A stretch of 64,000 bases of DNA from Botryosphaeria dothidea (Eukaryota; Ascomycota; Dothideomycetes; Botryosphaeriales; Botryosphaeriaceae), in NCBI GenBank assembly GCA_011503125.2, contig WWBZ02000002.1, positions 1,736,001 to 1,800,000 on the forward strand, in the 5' to 3' direction. The position numbers were made by a program, and so were the translations under genes. This document shows positions 1 to 11,996 of this stretch, in pieces; the stretch's first letter is position 1, and each line of letters opens with the position of its first letter. Below the pieces are notes generated by a model. It ran no database searches and was not told where the DNA came from. It was given only the letters and a program-made list of their open reading frames with translations.

Positions 1-1070
1 GGCCAATGGCTGGCGCGGCAACGACAGCGCGAAGGGCGCGATAGAGCTTGACGGCACCTCAGCACGAGACCAAGTCACGACAGCGCGCCCATATTGGGAC
101 GCGGGCGGCTGACCGGTGCCTGTGGCTCGGGCCAAAATCGGCGGTACCTGTTGAGCGCGCGCGCTGGCACGGCGAGAGGCTAGCTGTCGCTCGCGGCCTG
201 CGTTCTCGCGGGCGGGAGAGCGACAGCTGCGGCGCGCACATCGCGGCTTGCAGACGAGGGCCCTGGGGGCAGCAGCAGCATCACATCGCGAGTCGTCGCC
301 CTGGGCGGCCGCCTGCCGCCCCACAGCTTGCACCAATGCGGAGTTAGCGTCTTAGCGCGCCGTCTTCGCTGCGGCGGATCGCCCGTGAGCTCCCCCAGAC
401 CGTTGCTCTGCTCGTACACCTTCCTCCACGCCAGCTTTCACGCCCCGACCCAGCGCACGTCTCTCCTTCTCTCCTCTCTCCCCGCGGCCTCTGCGCCAGC
501 TTCCTCTCCCTCCAATTTCCGCCCCGGCCTCAGCCCTGCGACCTCGCCCTCGCCGTTCCTGCTGCCCTAGTCCGCTCGACAGTCATCAGCGTCACTTGGA
601 CCAGTCACATGGAGCTAGCATTCGCACCTTGAGCACGCTTGACTCGCCCGCCCGCAACCTCTGCGCCTCCTCCGCCTCCCCTGGGCTCACCTACCTCGCA
701 TCCGCTTCTCGTCGACACTTCTCGCACACGACCCTCCCAGCTGTGAGCTCCGCCGACCTATTTCGCCGCCTGAGGCATCCCAGCAACAGCCACGCCCACC
801 ACGACCACCATGGCTGCCTGAGCGCTCCCGTCGCCCTACCCACCTCGACAATCCTGGAGCCTACGAAGAGCCTCACTGGCCCCACCTGGGCCCCATCTTT
901 GACATCGAGACGTTGCTACAGTCCTGACTGCACCCACTCGTGATGGCTTATCACCAAGACCTCCATCTCGCACACTTCCCGTAGACACCACGCTCTTATC
1001 TCGGCTTCGTATCACCTTTCCATCTTCATCCCATCGCATACGAAGCTCCAGCACGCTCGCGCCTGCTGCC
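1..1070. other. Leader/promoter region of ATG13; no gene seen
   Basis: No coding region recognised. From about 400 onward the + strand is strongly pyrimidine-rich (runs of CT, TCC and CCC), which is usual for promoters and 5' leaders of filamentous ascomycetes. The short open frames here have no recognisable domains and overlap one another on both strands. The left edge may cut an upstream gene's flank. Confidence 0.5.
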
Positions 1071-4005
1071 ATGCATCAACATCCACGCCCGTCCCCGAGG
1101 GCCGCCTCCTCGGCAAACTCGCCGCGCACGAACCCGACCAGAACGAATAACCCAAGAGAAATGGCTCACATACGCTCCGAATCCGCATCGACGGCAACGT
1201 CGTATGCAACCGCCCGCAGTGACACCGGCTCGGATTATATGGACAAGGCCAGCGACGGCGGTGAGCAGGACTACTACGGAGGGACCGAGGAAGAACGCAC
1301 GGTCAAGAAGCTGAACCAGGTCATCATGGTGAGTTCCGCAATCCTCGTGGAAGCTGTCTCTCTCTAACGGACGTGCGTAGCAATTTTTTAAAAAGGCAAC
1401 TCTTACGGTGCTATCTGCACGCACCAAACTTCCGAAGGCTTTCAGCGCCAGGGGCGAGCTGCGCCAGAGCAAGTGGGTACGTATCTTGATTCTCCCCTTA
1501 CCGCAGTTTATGCTCTGCCTCGAGGGTTTACTAGCGTGGAAGAGATGAATAACCCGACCACAGTTCAGCCTGTTACTTGATGAGACCGACGTCTACAACG
1601 AGGACCTTCGCGAATGGACAGCCACCGATCTAGTCAATAGCCCACCGCCTCCGCTCTGCATCGAGATATACCTAGATACCAAGGATCTTACAGATGGCGA
1701 GGCTCTGGCCATCGTGGATGAGCATGGAAAGCTCTGGGACGTTACTGAAGCATTATGCGGGTCTACTCCAATGACCACACGTCCATCAAGTCGCTCTGGC
1801 AGACCAACCCAGGTTGTTCTGGAAAGATGGACAATCGAAGTGACGGAGAATCAGAAGATGGATCCTGATGCCAACAGAATGCTACCGCTCGTCTACAAGA
1901 ACGGAATCCCACTGTTTCGTTCCCTTTATACGTACACAAGATTTCTGCCCGCGTGGAAATACTACAGGCATACTGCCAAGCAGCCTGTTACACAGCCTTC
2001 ACTCCCTCTAAGATACCGTATTTCGAACGGCATGTTCAAAAGCCCGAGAAGAGATACGCTGGATCTTCCACTTTACCCGGCTGCTGATTCCGTGGCACAA
2101 GCGCATCATTTTGAGTCTGTCAAGTCACCAATCGGCTTGTTGAGCATCCAAGTTCAGTACCGCAATAACACCGATTTTCGCGTCGAGAAATCGGAATCCG
2201 TTTTGAGCTCACACTTCATGGGTATGGATGATTACTCTTTTTCTCCATCTTATCCTGAGCGTGTCCCTGGATCCTTGCCTACAGGTAGACATAATCCACC
2301 GGATAGACAAGGTCGTGGTGAGACTTACGGAAGCTTGTCCACGTTCCACCAGGCGGGAGCCACTGGAACGAGCCCGATGTCAGCTCTTCGTAACGCCAAG
2401 GACATGGGCTCACCTGAATCGCCGCCCCAGAAGATTCCACCCAATCACCGTACCGCGACTGGCTCCAAGTCTTCTCTGAGAGGTGCGGACGCCAGTCCCG
2501 CTTCCCCGCGAAGAACATCCGTTTCTTTCCAGCCTGCGAATCCTTTCAAGGCAGGCTCACTATCTTCATCACCCGTTCCCGGTGTCTACTCACCAGGCAC
2601 TTCCGTCGGAAGGACCGGTTCCGGCCATGCACCTTTGGGCCATACACGGAACAGAAGCTCTCTTAATGCACTCCCGCAGGCAGCCTTGCGAACTCCCTCG
2701 GGACACTCACTGCCAAATGAGACAGCGATCGCGTCCTCTGCTTCCAGTTCGCCCAAGCCCGCTCCTATTTCCCGATACAGTAGCAGCTTCGGCAATCGCC
2801 GTAACCGATTCTCTGTTGGCGGCGGTTCTAGCAAGGTTGAAGATGACAACAATAGCAGTGGAAAGGGTAGTGCTTCATCGTCCGCGCAGCGACTGGAAGG
2901 CGGGAGCTCGGGCTCGGTGCAAACTGATGAAGAAAACATTTCAGACTTTCTCAAGCTTCTAGAGCAGAAGAAAGATCTCAAGAGTTTGAATCGCACAGAC
3001 TCAGCATCCCGCGACGCTTCTATGCGACGCACCACAGCAGCGTTGTCCAAGTATCAAAGAATGCGCGAGTCTAACGCAGCACTCTCTGATTCCATATCTT
3101 CTTCCCTGCATTTGCACCGCTCTTCCAGCTCCTCCAGCCGACACCTCTCCAACGTTCCTGGCATGATCGCCGGCGCATCCGTCTCCACTTCTTCCAGTCC
3201 TGGCAAACCTATTTCTCCACATACGCCCCACACGCCTGCGATCCCCTCCCGCCTCAGCGCAAACAGCATCATAGATTACTCCGAGCAGACACGCAGCCGT
3301 AGCCCGCGCAATCGTCGTCTTGATGAAGAGTCCGGAACTGGCGATACCGGGAGTGACTCTACCACTCGCGAAAGGGAGGGAACTAACGCTATTGACATCC
3401 CTACTTCGCCTCGGCCTTGGGCCTACGTGCGTCGCAGTTCTTCCGTTAGCCAACAACATCGTAATACTCTTGACGACGACAACGAGCTTTTTGGCCTGCG
3501 CAGTGCAAGTCTTCCTACTGATGACCGACCGGACCTAAGTCTCAGCGAATTGTTGCACGCTGGTGTGCAAGAACCTGCAACCCCTGCCGATGCTGAGGCC
3601 GCGGAGCAGGGTGAAAGCAGTATTCCCGACACGGAGGCTAGTCCGCAGACGGAGCTCACAGGCCACACGCGCACGCGCTCCGCCGGTGCAGCTCGCACCG
3701 CAACTCCCAGTCTTGCCTATCGTACCCGCATCCAGCAAAGCGGTCCCAGCGATGGACGCCGTAGCGCAGCATCCGAGCGCGGTGACAGCGACAGTGGTAT
3801 CGTCAGCGGACGCAGTAGCCGTGCTGGGAGCCGGTTCAGCTTCTCCTCAAGGCCTCTCAGCGTTGCCGCTAATTTGGATGATGATGAACCCCTTCTCTTC
3901 ACCATGAGCGAGTTAGGCACACATCAAGCAGGACGCAGGAGTGTCGATGAGGTGAGAGAGAGTGCGAGTAAGAGGAGAGGTGGAAGCCCGTGGAGAGGAG
4001 CATAG
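1071..4005 (+). CDS. ATG13: Autophagy-related protein 13 (Atg13), 931 aa, three exons
   Basis: Atg13 is the regulatory subunit of the Atg1 kinase complex that starts autophagosome formation at the pre-autophagosomal structure; TORC1 phosphorylation inhibits it. Exons are 1071-1328, 1381-1476 and 1564-4005; both introns (52 and 87 nt) begin GTGAGT or GTACGT, end in AG, and keep frame. The N-terminal HORMA-type region runs from about residue 75 to 330, with family-typical segments such as KLNQVIMQFFKKA, LPLVYKNGIPLFRSLYTY and the downstream SPIGLLSIQVQYR. The remaining roughly 600 residues are Ser/Pro/Arg-rich and apparently disordered, as in other Atg13 proteins, which carry regulatory phosphosites and Atg1/Atg17-binding segments there. 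The start is the first ATG of the exon; a second in-frame Met lies 30 codons on (MAHIRSES) and could also serve. It converges on the Rgt1-like gene. Confidence 0.93.
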
Positions 4006-5097
4006 ATCGAAGGTCTCTACGCCTTAGTTCTCTACAACATCACCCGATTGTATTCCAAGATTTCTGATTCCCTTTCCGGCATCTTTGGCGTTTGGATGTC
4101 CTCATCAAGTTCCTAATTTTCATTCCAGAGAGCTCTTTGCAGTAAAGGATGGCTCTTTTGCATAGGAACCAGATTGGATTGATTCGGGGATACAGCCCTT
4201 CCAAGGGTTTCAAGTCTTCAGTTACTCGTTCTCTCTTCTTTTTTCTGAATTACATTCGTCTCGGTACGCATCACGTTTGCTCGGTTCTTTGTTTATTTGG
4301 TGCTTTGGGTTAGATGAAAGCGGCGAAGGAGTCTCTTCAGCGGTCACCTTTGATTTCACTTTTTTTTCAATGTCCTGTACGTTCATGAAGGAGACCAATA
4401 GTTACTGCCACTCAATCAGGAGGCGGGCAGGAGGTGGAAGGTCGTGAGATACATAGGGCTTCGAAATTCGAAGATTTGGGCTTCCTCAAGTTTTATCTTT
4501 ACACTGAGGGCCAGAGCACAAATTCATCAGAGTTCATAATCCTTCTAGCCTCCCCATTTGCTTTGATGAGCTGTCAAACGTGGTAAACAACTGATCTGAG
4601 CATCGGCTTCAGTACTCTTCTGTACAGTAGTAGTAATGGAGCGTTCCAGCGGTGTTTTAATATCTGGACCTCAATCTTGCACTCTCCAACTTTGCCGAAC
4701 ACGAATGGCCAGACTCGCAGATAGAGATCGTTTTGAGAAAACTACCTGCCTTTGCGCGAAGACTGCTAGCACATCATCCCGGCACTGTCCCCATCCGCGC
4801 GGCTTGCGGCTGATATCACTGTAGCGGCCGAAAAACAATCCGGACCTGTTCTTGCACTGCACAACACTCCCTTATACGAAAATGGAGAACCAGGCCTTCC
4901 CACACTCCAAATTATTTGAATTCGCAGGAGGGAATAAAGCCAAAAAAAAAGAGTCCACTTTTACACCGCGCTCGTTTGAATATTCCTCTCGCCCATCATC
5001 GGTCATTACGCCGTCCCATTTTCATCCGCCAAAAACAAGAGAATGAGCCACCGAAAGTACACAGATAAGCAGAGCCCAGACAGTTTGCCCGAAAGAA
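4006..5097. other. Convergent 3' spacer; no gene seen
   Basis: Spacer between the stop codons of two convergent genes. It is T-rich after the ATG13 stop, consistent with 3' UTR and termination signals. A 15-bp perfect palindrome (CTTCGAAATTCGAAG) lies at 4459-4473. No domain-bearing ORF. Confidence 0.5.
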
Positions 5098-7566
5098 TTA
5101 GTGCTGCGGAGGCTGTTGCTGGCTCAATACTTGCTCCAGCACCGTGAGATAACCATCTCTGACCAAGGCAGCCGGATTGAAGTGCAAGCTCTGATTCAGG
5201 GCAGCGGCGGCGGTGGCGGCAGCCGCAGCAGCCGCAGCAGCGTTGCTGATATCGTCTTTTGGAGGATCGGCATTACCACCGTTACTGCTGCCAGGACGAT
5301 TCTCGGATGATTTGGACGCCGAATCTCTACGCTCTCCCACAGCAGCCTCGGCGAGATGCTCGAGCATGGTGGAAGAGCCGCCGTTTGACTCGTTAACTGA
5401 AGAACGCTTCTTAGAAACGTACTCCCTGATGCTAACGTCCCAGGCGAGGTCCCCCTCGATTTTATTGCGGCTGAGGACAACTTCCAACTCGCCCAGATTC
5501 CGCAGCGCCTCCTCCCTGAAGTCGTCTTTCTCAGCTAGTTCCCCCAAAGTCAGAGCCGCGAGAGCCGCGAAGTGATGATTAGGGGAAGTGATAAGGGTAG
5601 AGAGTCGCTGCAGATGCGTGACTATGGCTGATGCGTCATGGAGTATTTCACCGGGCTCAGAACCAGGGGTGAATCGCACGATCAGCAGGCGGACGTGAAA
5701 GTAAGTAAGAAGGATTAGAAGGTGAGGGTCGGCGGGCAAAGTCTCCGAGAAAGTCTCCAGACGGCCAAGAACACTCTTCTTCGTGAACTTGGTGATGACA
5801 CTGTTCGGGTCGTACAGAGCCAAAATATCGTTGGGCGCGGGTGGCGCATCAGACAGCGTCCTATGATATTCCGGCAGACCACCAATTACCTTGCAGAGAC
5901 GTGCCAGAGCGAAAGTAAGTGGTCCAAACAAGGTCTCGTCGTCCCCAGTCAGATGACTCCCTTCGACCGACAGCATGGGGCTGGCCGATGTGCTGATGGC
6001 CTGCAGCTGGTCAAGGATGAAGAGAATCCAGTATAGTCGTCGGGCAAGAGAATCGTCACTATCTGGGCTGATTTCTTGACCACGTTGCCTGTAGATCAAC
6101 GAGTGGAATCTCAGTTCCAATGAAATCGTCGCAGCGGTGCCTATACACATCTTCTTCAATGAGGAGCTGTCGGGCATAGATACTGGCTGCGAACGGCGCG
6201 GGCCATGGACTTCGGCCTCGATAGCAAGGAGCAGGTAGCTTTGGACGAGAATTATTCCACTCGGCTTCACTGTCGCAGCGGCTAGTGACGTCAGTAGTTG
6301 GTACGCCTTGTAACAGCGTTCCTGGTGGTTGGCCTCCATTGCGAGGCTTGTGGACGGCCAGGCGCGGACGACGCAGTCCATGGAAGCGGTAAAAGCTTCC
6401 CGCAGCTTGACGTCGCAATTTGCCAAACGGCCTTTCAGGTTCCTAATATCAAAGGGGAGAATGGGGTAAGTGTCTTGAATGACACGATAATACCTATGTG
6501 CGATCAATATCACGTTCTTCACTATTGCGGGTTCCATTGCTTACTCGTTCACGGCAACGTCAGCATTTTGACCGAATTCGAAGAAAGCGGCAGTGGGATC
6601 ATGCTCATAGCCAGTATTAAATGGCTCTCTTCGATCCCAGGACTGCTGGGTTCCGTTGGGCGGTTGGGACAAGGAGGTTCGGAACTGGTCACTGGGACCT
6701 TCAGACATCGAGTGAGTCCTCTTCCGCTCATTGCCGTACTGCGTTGCTGGAGAAGCCGAGAAGTCTGGCAAGCCGGCCATACCTTGATCGCCCATGGATT
6801 GGAGGTAGTTCTGGAGCTCCGGTACGTGCGCGTGTTGCTGTCCATTTTGGGGCGAGTGGCCGATTTGTTGCTGCTGCTCATACTCCAGCCTGCTGAGACG
6901 GTCGGCTAGCTCCTTGATGTAGCTGTGCTACCCGTCAGTATGGCTCGACGGGCGAGAAAAGGTGGATGCCGAAGATTGGAATATACCCTTTGCTTGGACC
7001 TCTCTTCATGGGCTGGCGACTGAACTGACAGCGCGCGCCGGTGCGCTTGCAGCTTGTGCAAGCTTCTGGACCATTCTCGGAAGTGGCATCACAGCGGATC
7101 TGACAAAGTTAGACAAATAGCATCCCAAAGCCCGGGTGGCTCAGCAGGGACCTACCTTCTTTCGCCGACACTCGTCGCAGGCGCGCGAGACCTTGGACCT
7201 CTTCCTCTGATTGCTGTCCTGCTGGCTATAGTGAGGATCCTGGGCCATGTTCATGGCATTCTGGGCCATCTGCTGCGGGGTTGACGGCTGCTGGACAGGC
7301 GTGTGGACCTGGCCAACGTGCGGGATGGGCAAGCCATGCTGCGGGGCATGGTTCTGCGCGGGAGCCATCGAGGCGTCGGCGGCGTTGCGCAACTGGGCAG
7401 AAAGCTCCTGTTCGAGGGTCTGGCCGCTGTGCAAAGACAGGTGGGGGTCGACGGCGCTGGAGGCTTCAGGCGGGGACATGTTGCCGTTCGGGTGGGCGTA
7501 GAGGCCTGCAGCGCCGGCGGCCATCTGGGCGGCGTTGGGCGACGGATAGGACTGAGGCTCGGACAT
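5098..7566 (-). CDS. Zn2Cys6 transcription factor, Rgt1-like glucose regulator, 765 aa
   Basis: Exons run 7566-7156, 7099-6987, 6922-6545 and 6493-5098; introns are 56, 64 and 51 nt. The last joins an apparent stop in exon 3 to the C-terminal frame and yields the sensible junction NEYYRVIQ. The binuclear zinc cluster has six Cys at about 130, 133, 140, 151, 154 and 161 and is interrupted by intron 1. It is followed by the KRGPSKGYIKELADRLSRLE linker and short coiled coil, which resembles yeast Rgt1 and its filamentous relatives, regulators of hexose-transporter genes. The C-terminal half is a helical fungal-specific regulatory region; an alanine run of about 15 residues precedes the conserved-looking end LNQSLHFNPAALVRDGYL. 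I chose the Met at 7566; an in-frame Met at 7677 would add 37 residues. Regulatory targets are inferred from the family only. Confidence 0.85.
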
Positions 7567-10171
7567 GGCTGGCGGGGCGCCAGGGCGATTTGACGCGTCG
7601 GGCGGGCGTGGGCTTGATGGGCGCAGTGCTGGGAAAGGCGGCAGCGCGGTTGGCGGGTTGTGGCAGGTGGAGGTCATCGAGCGAGTCGCGTTTTGGTTTG
7701 CGCGAGTACAGGGCTTATGTAATGGCGCTAGCCGAAGTGGCAGTTGTGAGAGGCACGCAGAGATGCGGGCCTCTGCGGATTGAGGCCATTGTCGACGCAA
7801 TGCACAGTTCTGGCACTCGCACAGCAACTTGCATCCATCGTCGCGTTTGGAGGCCGACACGAGATGTTGGCTGACGCGCCGGCTCGGATTCTCAATTCTC
7901 CTTCGTCGGAGCGGATTTTTGCAAAGCTGCGAAGCCCGCTTGTCGCCTGGCCTGCGCACCCGACACCAACCTCCACCACTGCGTGGTTTCTGCTCCTGCC
8001 GCCTGCCGCCATCCCGCCGCCGAGCTCGCTGGTACCACGCTCTCGCGTCCCATGAGCTGTCGAGTGCGGCCGCCAGACTTCTTCGTCGGTCGATGCCCGC
8101 GCCACCGTCGCCGCTCCGTCCCAACGTCCGATGCCACCTACTTACTATTGCGACCTCAGCAGCGGGACAAGCTCCCAGAGTGTTGCAAGAAGCAATCTTG
8201 ATGCGGGATGTGAACTTTTGTCCAGATGTGAAGCCACGGACTGTCCTCTTTGTACGTGCATATATGCTTTCATCCAATTGCTTCGCCTCTCAGCCAATTC
8301 TCCCCCCCAACACCCCGGGCGGACTGCCGCCACAGTGCTGAATAAAGCGCTCCCATCACTATGCATGCCAGTGTGCAGAAGGGGCGCGCCACAGCGGAAG
8401 CAATCCGACTCGCGACGGAGTCATGGGCGAAGACGGTCTCCGTTGCATCCTTCACGACACCTTGGCTGTGCGGAGCCGTGCCTTTTCTAACCTGCTGCGC
8501 CGTATGTTCGACAAGACCACACAATCGCGGAGCATCGCCGGCGGGTGCTCTCTTGCCGTTGTTTAAGCGGGCTGCTGTGCCTGCGTCGAGGCCGGGAGGG
8601 ATGCTGCATGATCTCTCACTCCCAGGAGATGTGCCCGAAAATAGCAAAGGCAGAAGCATGTCATCATCGGATCTGCGAACACCGCTGCTTGACGGCTACT
8701 ACCTGCTATACGGTGTCGCTTCGCTGTTCAGGGGTTCTGCACCGCGAGGCCAACAGCGCGGTTGTCTGGCCTGGCCGCGCCTCGCCTGACCGCCGCCGCC
8801 ACCGTATTTGAGATGGCGCGCCGGCGCGGAGGCAGTCGAGCACACGGCACCGGTCGTCGTCGTGGGCTCGGATCTGTCTCGCGCGCTGGTGTGCGACGGG
8901 ACAGGCCAGTTGTTTGCACCTGCTCTCTGGTTGAAGAAGCCGCTCTAGCAGTGCTCGTGCTCCCGGGATGTGGGCGGGTCGACAACGCTGATCCGCGACT
9001 TGGCAACCGTCCAGGGTCGAGAGAGATCGATAGCGTCGGTGGCCAGCGCACAATCGGTCCCTCAGCATTACGTAGGTACCGGCGCAGGGAACGACGACGT
9101 TTTGTTCACACGCGCGCTCTCGACGTCGATGCTGCGGCGGCGGGCACCCGTGACGGCAGCACAGGAATAGCCTCGCCAACAAGCTCCAGAAGGGCTGCAC
9201 CTCCCGTGGATAGCGTCCGCGCGGCAGCAGCTCGATCGGCGCAGAGTATGGGGTCCTCACCGCTGAGCGAGCCGAGAGCGTGGACGGGTGAATGCGCGGT
9301 TGTGCGCCGAAGTATCGTCCCCACCACTGGTTCGCAACCAAAGCGGCGGTGGAAGAGGGTAGACGCTGCGACGCAACTCTCCCACAGGCGCGTGATCGGC
9401 TAGGCTAGCAGGACGCACGTCCGGGACAGGCAGGCGCACGCTTGCCGCTGGAGGGCGGGCGCGGGCAGGGATGGCGGCGGCCGGTCACACAAGAACGGTG
9501 GCTGTGTCGAGCAGAGCGGACGCGCGCTGGGCGCCGGCATCACGGGAGGTTGTTGTGCGTTGACTGACTGGCGCAGCAGGGAGCGTGACCGGGGGCTCAG
9601 GAGGCCCTGGGGCAAATGGACGGGGCGAATAGGCGTCTGGCTGGCCGCGATCGAGGGTCGCAGAAAGCAACGGCGAGGGAACCGGGGCTTCGCGCTGGCG
9701 CTGGCTCTCTGGCGGCGCCTCTGCTGCGGGTAAGCTGGCCTTGGTCCGCTATGCCTGTTGCGGCCGCTGGCTCTTTTCAAACTCCGCCCGCCCTCAAGTC
9801 GGCTGGCTCCCCTCCCACAACCACCCACCCAGTCCATCGAGGAAAACCCTCCATCTCGACCTGTGCTGAAAGGCCCTACTCATCCCCGAGTCGAACGCGT
9901 TACGGCCAGCGCCATCTGGTGCACGGCTCGGCCCCTCTCCCCTCTCTCTCTTCCTCCCCGCCCTCTCTCTCCACTCCACCGGCATTGCGGCGTTTCAACG
10001 GCTCCAAAAGCCCTCTCCCACCGCGTTTCGCTCTCCAAGCCGACAACACGGCGCCCCTCCCCTCGCGACGCCGACGACCCCCTCGGCCCGCTTCGCCGCC
10101 TCGCACCTCCCGAACCCGCGATCGTAGAGAGCGTCAGCCAGACCGCCCGGCCTGTGCACTCACCTCCAAGC
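7567..10171. other. Divergent promoter region between two regulators; no gene seen
   Basis: A 2.6-kb GC-rich spacer separates the two divergent regulator genes. Several overlapping open frames of 100-210 codons occur on both strands, but they have no recognisable domains, no shared codon pattern and no plausible splice joins. The last 300 bases before the copper-fist start (about 9870-10170) are strongly C/T-rich, typical of a 5' leader. I read the spacer as long leaders and promoters. Confidence 0.5.
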
Positions 10172-11996
10172 ATGCCTATTCTTAATGGCGAGAAATACGC
10201 TTGTGAATCGTGCATCAAGGGCCATCGCGTCAGCGGGTGCACGCACTCAGGTAAACCCTCCATCATCCACCCGCCGTGACGCCTGCGACCCACGACCCGT
10301 GCCTTTCACCAGCAGCCTTTAGCCGCCACCCAGAGCCGAGCCCGTCTGCCTTGCCCGAGCCCAGGCAAGCCGCACTTCTTTCCAAGAATGCAACTCTGAC
10401 AGGCACGCAGATCGCCCACTGAAGCACATCAACCCCAAGGGTCGCCCTGTCAAGCAATGCGAACACTGTCAGAAGGCTCGCAAGACCAAGTCGCACCACG
10501 CCCGCTGCGACTGCGGCACCAAGAAGGACAAGGCTAAGGCGGAAAAGGCTGCTGCTGCCGCCGCTGCCGCTGCTGCCAGCGCCAGCGAGAGCGAGCACGA
10601 CGGTCACGTCAACCTCGATTCCACGGCTCTGAACTTCCCTGCTTCCTCCCAAGGATGCGCCTGCCACCAGGGCGAGAAGTGCCTCTGCGGCATCAAGAAG
10701 GAAGATCTCAAGGTGGACACCACCTTTCTGAAGAACGCTCAGCTGAACAAGACGAAGCCGCGTCTTACCACTGCCCACTCGGAGACAACCTTGACTGTAT
10801 TTGCCAACGGACACCACAAGCCGTGCCACCGCTTGAACAATTCCGCCCACACCTCCGGAGCCCCGTATCGGATACCGCGCCACCACACCACCCACGGCAG
10901 CACTGTCCACAGGTCTCATGACAATCTTGCCGAGATGTACAGCCGCACCATGGATCCTGCCCGCCGCTCTGTCGACAGCCTGAACTTGACGAACAACGCA
11001 TTCGGCTACTTCACTCCGCAGACCTCCGCTGAGAGCGTGCCCATGACCCCTCTTGCTGGAAGCCTGGAAAACGATTCGTCCATGTTCGACCCTTCGAAAT
11101 ATGTCTACAGCCAGCAGAGCGCTCTGGGCAAGATGGTTGGAGAAAATGAGCCCCATGGTCTGCCCATTTCGGAAAGCATGCCAGTACACACGTATTCCTG
11201 GATGAATGGCATGTATGCTCCTGCCCCACAGTACGGTGTGGAGAGCATTTCCACATCCCCTACCGGCGATCTTACCCCGGACTTCGAGTACAACATTCCT
11301 TCGGCTGCGGCAGACATGACGTCCAACCCGTACCCCTGGTCTGCTGGCGATCTTCCCCTGGATCCGAACAAGCTCTCGGACTCGCTCCAGCCTGTCTCTC
11401 ACAGCGGTGAATCGAACCGACAGAGCGTGCCTGGCATGACAACTTCATCTTCCGGCGCACAGTCCGAGGTTGGTGAGCCCGCTCTGTTCGGCGATATGGA
11501 CTTGAACAAGATGCAACAGGAGCCTTCCGTCGGCGATCAGCAGCTGATGAACGATCCCTTCCAGATGCGGGATCCTCAATCTTACCGTCTCGGCTCAGCC
11601 TCTCTCAGCCAGCAGGACGTTCGTCCTCAAATGCCGACTTCGGTCCCGGCAAATGAGCCTCGCCAGAACCTGGATCTTGATTTCATGCAGAATTCCCAAG
11701 ACAACAGCAACCTCATGGGTCAACCTACCGTTTTTGGCACCACTGCGCTCGACAATCAGTCCCTATTTCAGACCACTGCATCAACATCATCTGGTTTCCC
11801 GGACGCTGGCTTCACTGCGGCCGACTTCACCAACACGATGAACACCTCTCAAAGTGGCCTCGATGCGACTGCGACCACGGATGCGCAGGGAACGGACTGG
11901 TTCAATATTCTGGGCACTGGCATGGGTGTCAATGGATTCTCGGTGCCCATAGAAACCATGAATAACCAGAACGCGGAATTTCCGACGTGGTTATAA
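10172..11996 (+). CDS. Copper-fist transcription factor, 554 aa
   Basis: A copper-fist regulator of the Ace1/Mac1/Cuf1/GRISEA group, expected to act in the nucleus on copper-homeostasis genes. Exons are 10172-10250 and 10411-11996 with a 160-nt intron (GTAAAC...GCAG) after the 'CTHS' codons. Residues 1-40 hold the copper fist: ILNGEKYACESCIKGHR, zinc ligands C11, C14, C23 and H25, and the minor-groove KGRP motif at 36-39. More cysteines follow (QCEHC and RCDCG at 42-64). Downstream come a 10-residue alanine run and a second CxC-x5-CxC cluster at 109-119, suited to Cu(I) clustering. The remaining 430 residues are Ser/Thr/Asn/Gln/Met-rich, low in charge, and look like an activation region. The start Met is at the exact N-terminal position expected for the family. 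Activator and repressor types cannot be separated by reading alone. Confidence 0.93.

Noticed and set aside
4459..4473. 15-bp perfect palindrome
   Set aside because: Spacing does not match a heat-shock element or another site I know; could be chance in a 3' spacer.
6541..6795. Premature stop inside the Rgt1-like gene
   Set aside because: A 51-nt intron (GTAAGC...CATAG) removes it and joins NE to YYRVIQ in frame, so it is not a pseudogene.
8706..9403. Overlapping ~210-codon frames on both strands
   Set aside because: Arg/Ala/Gly-rich translations without domains in GC-rich spacer; equal openness on both strands points to composition.
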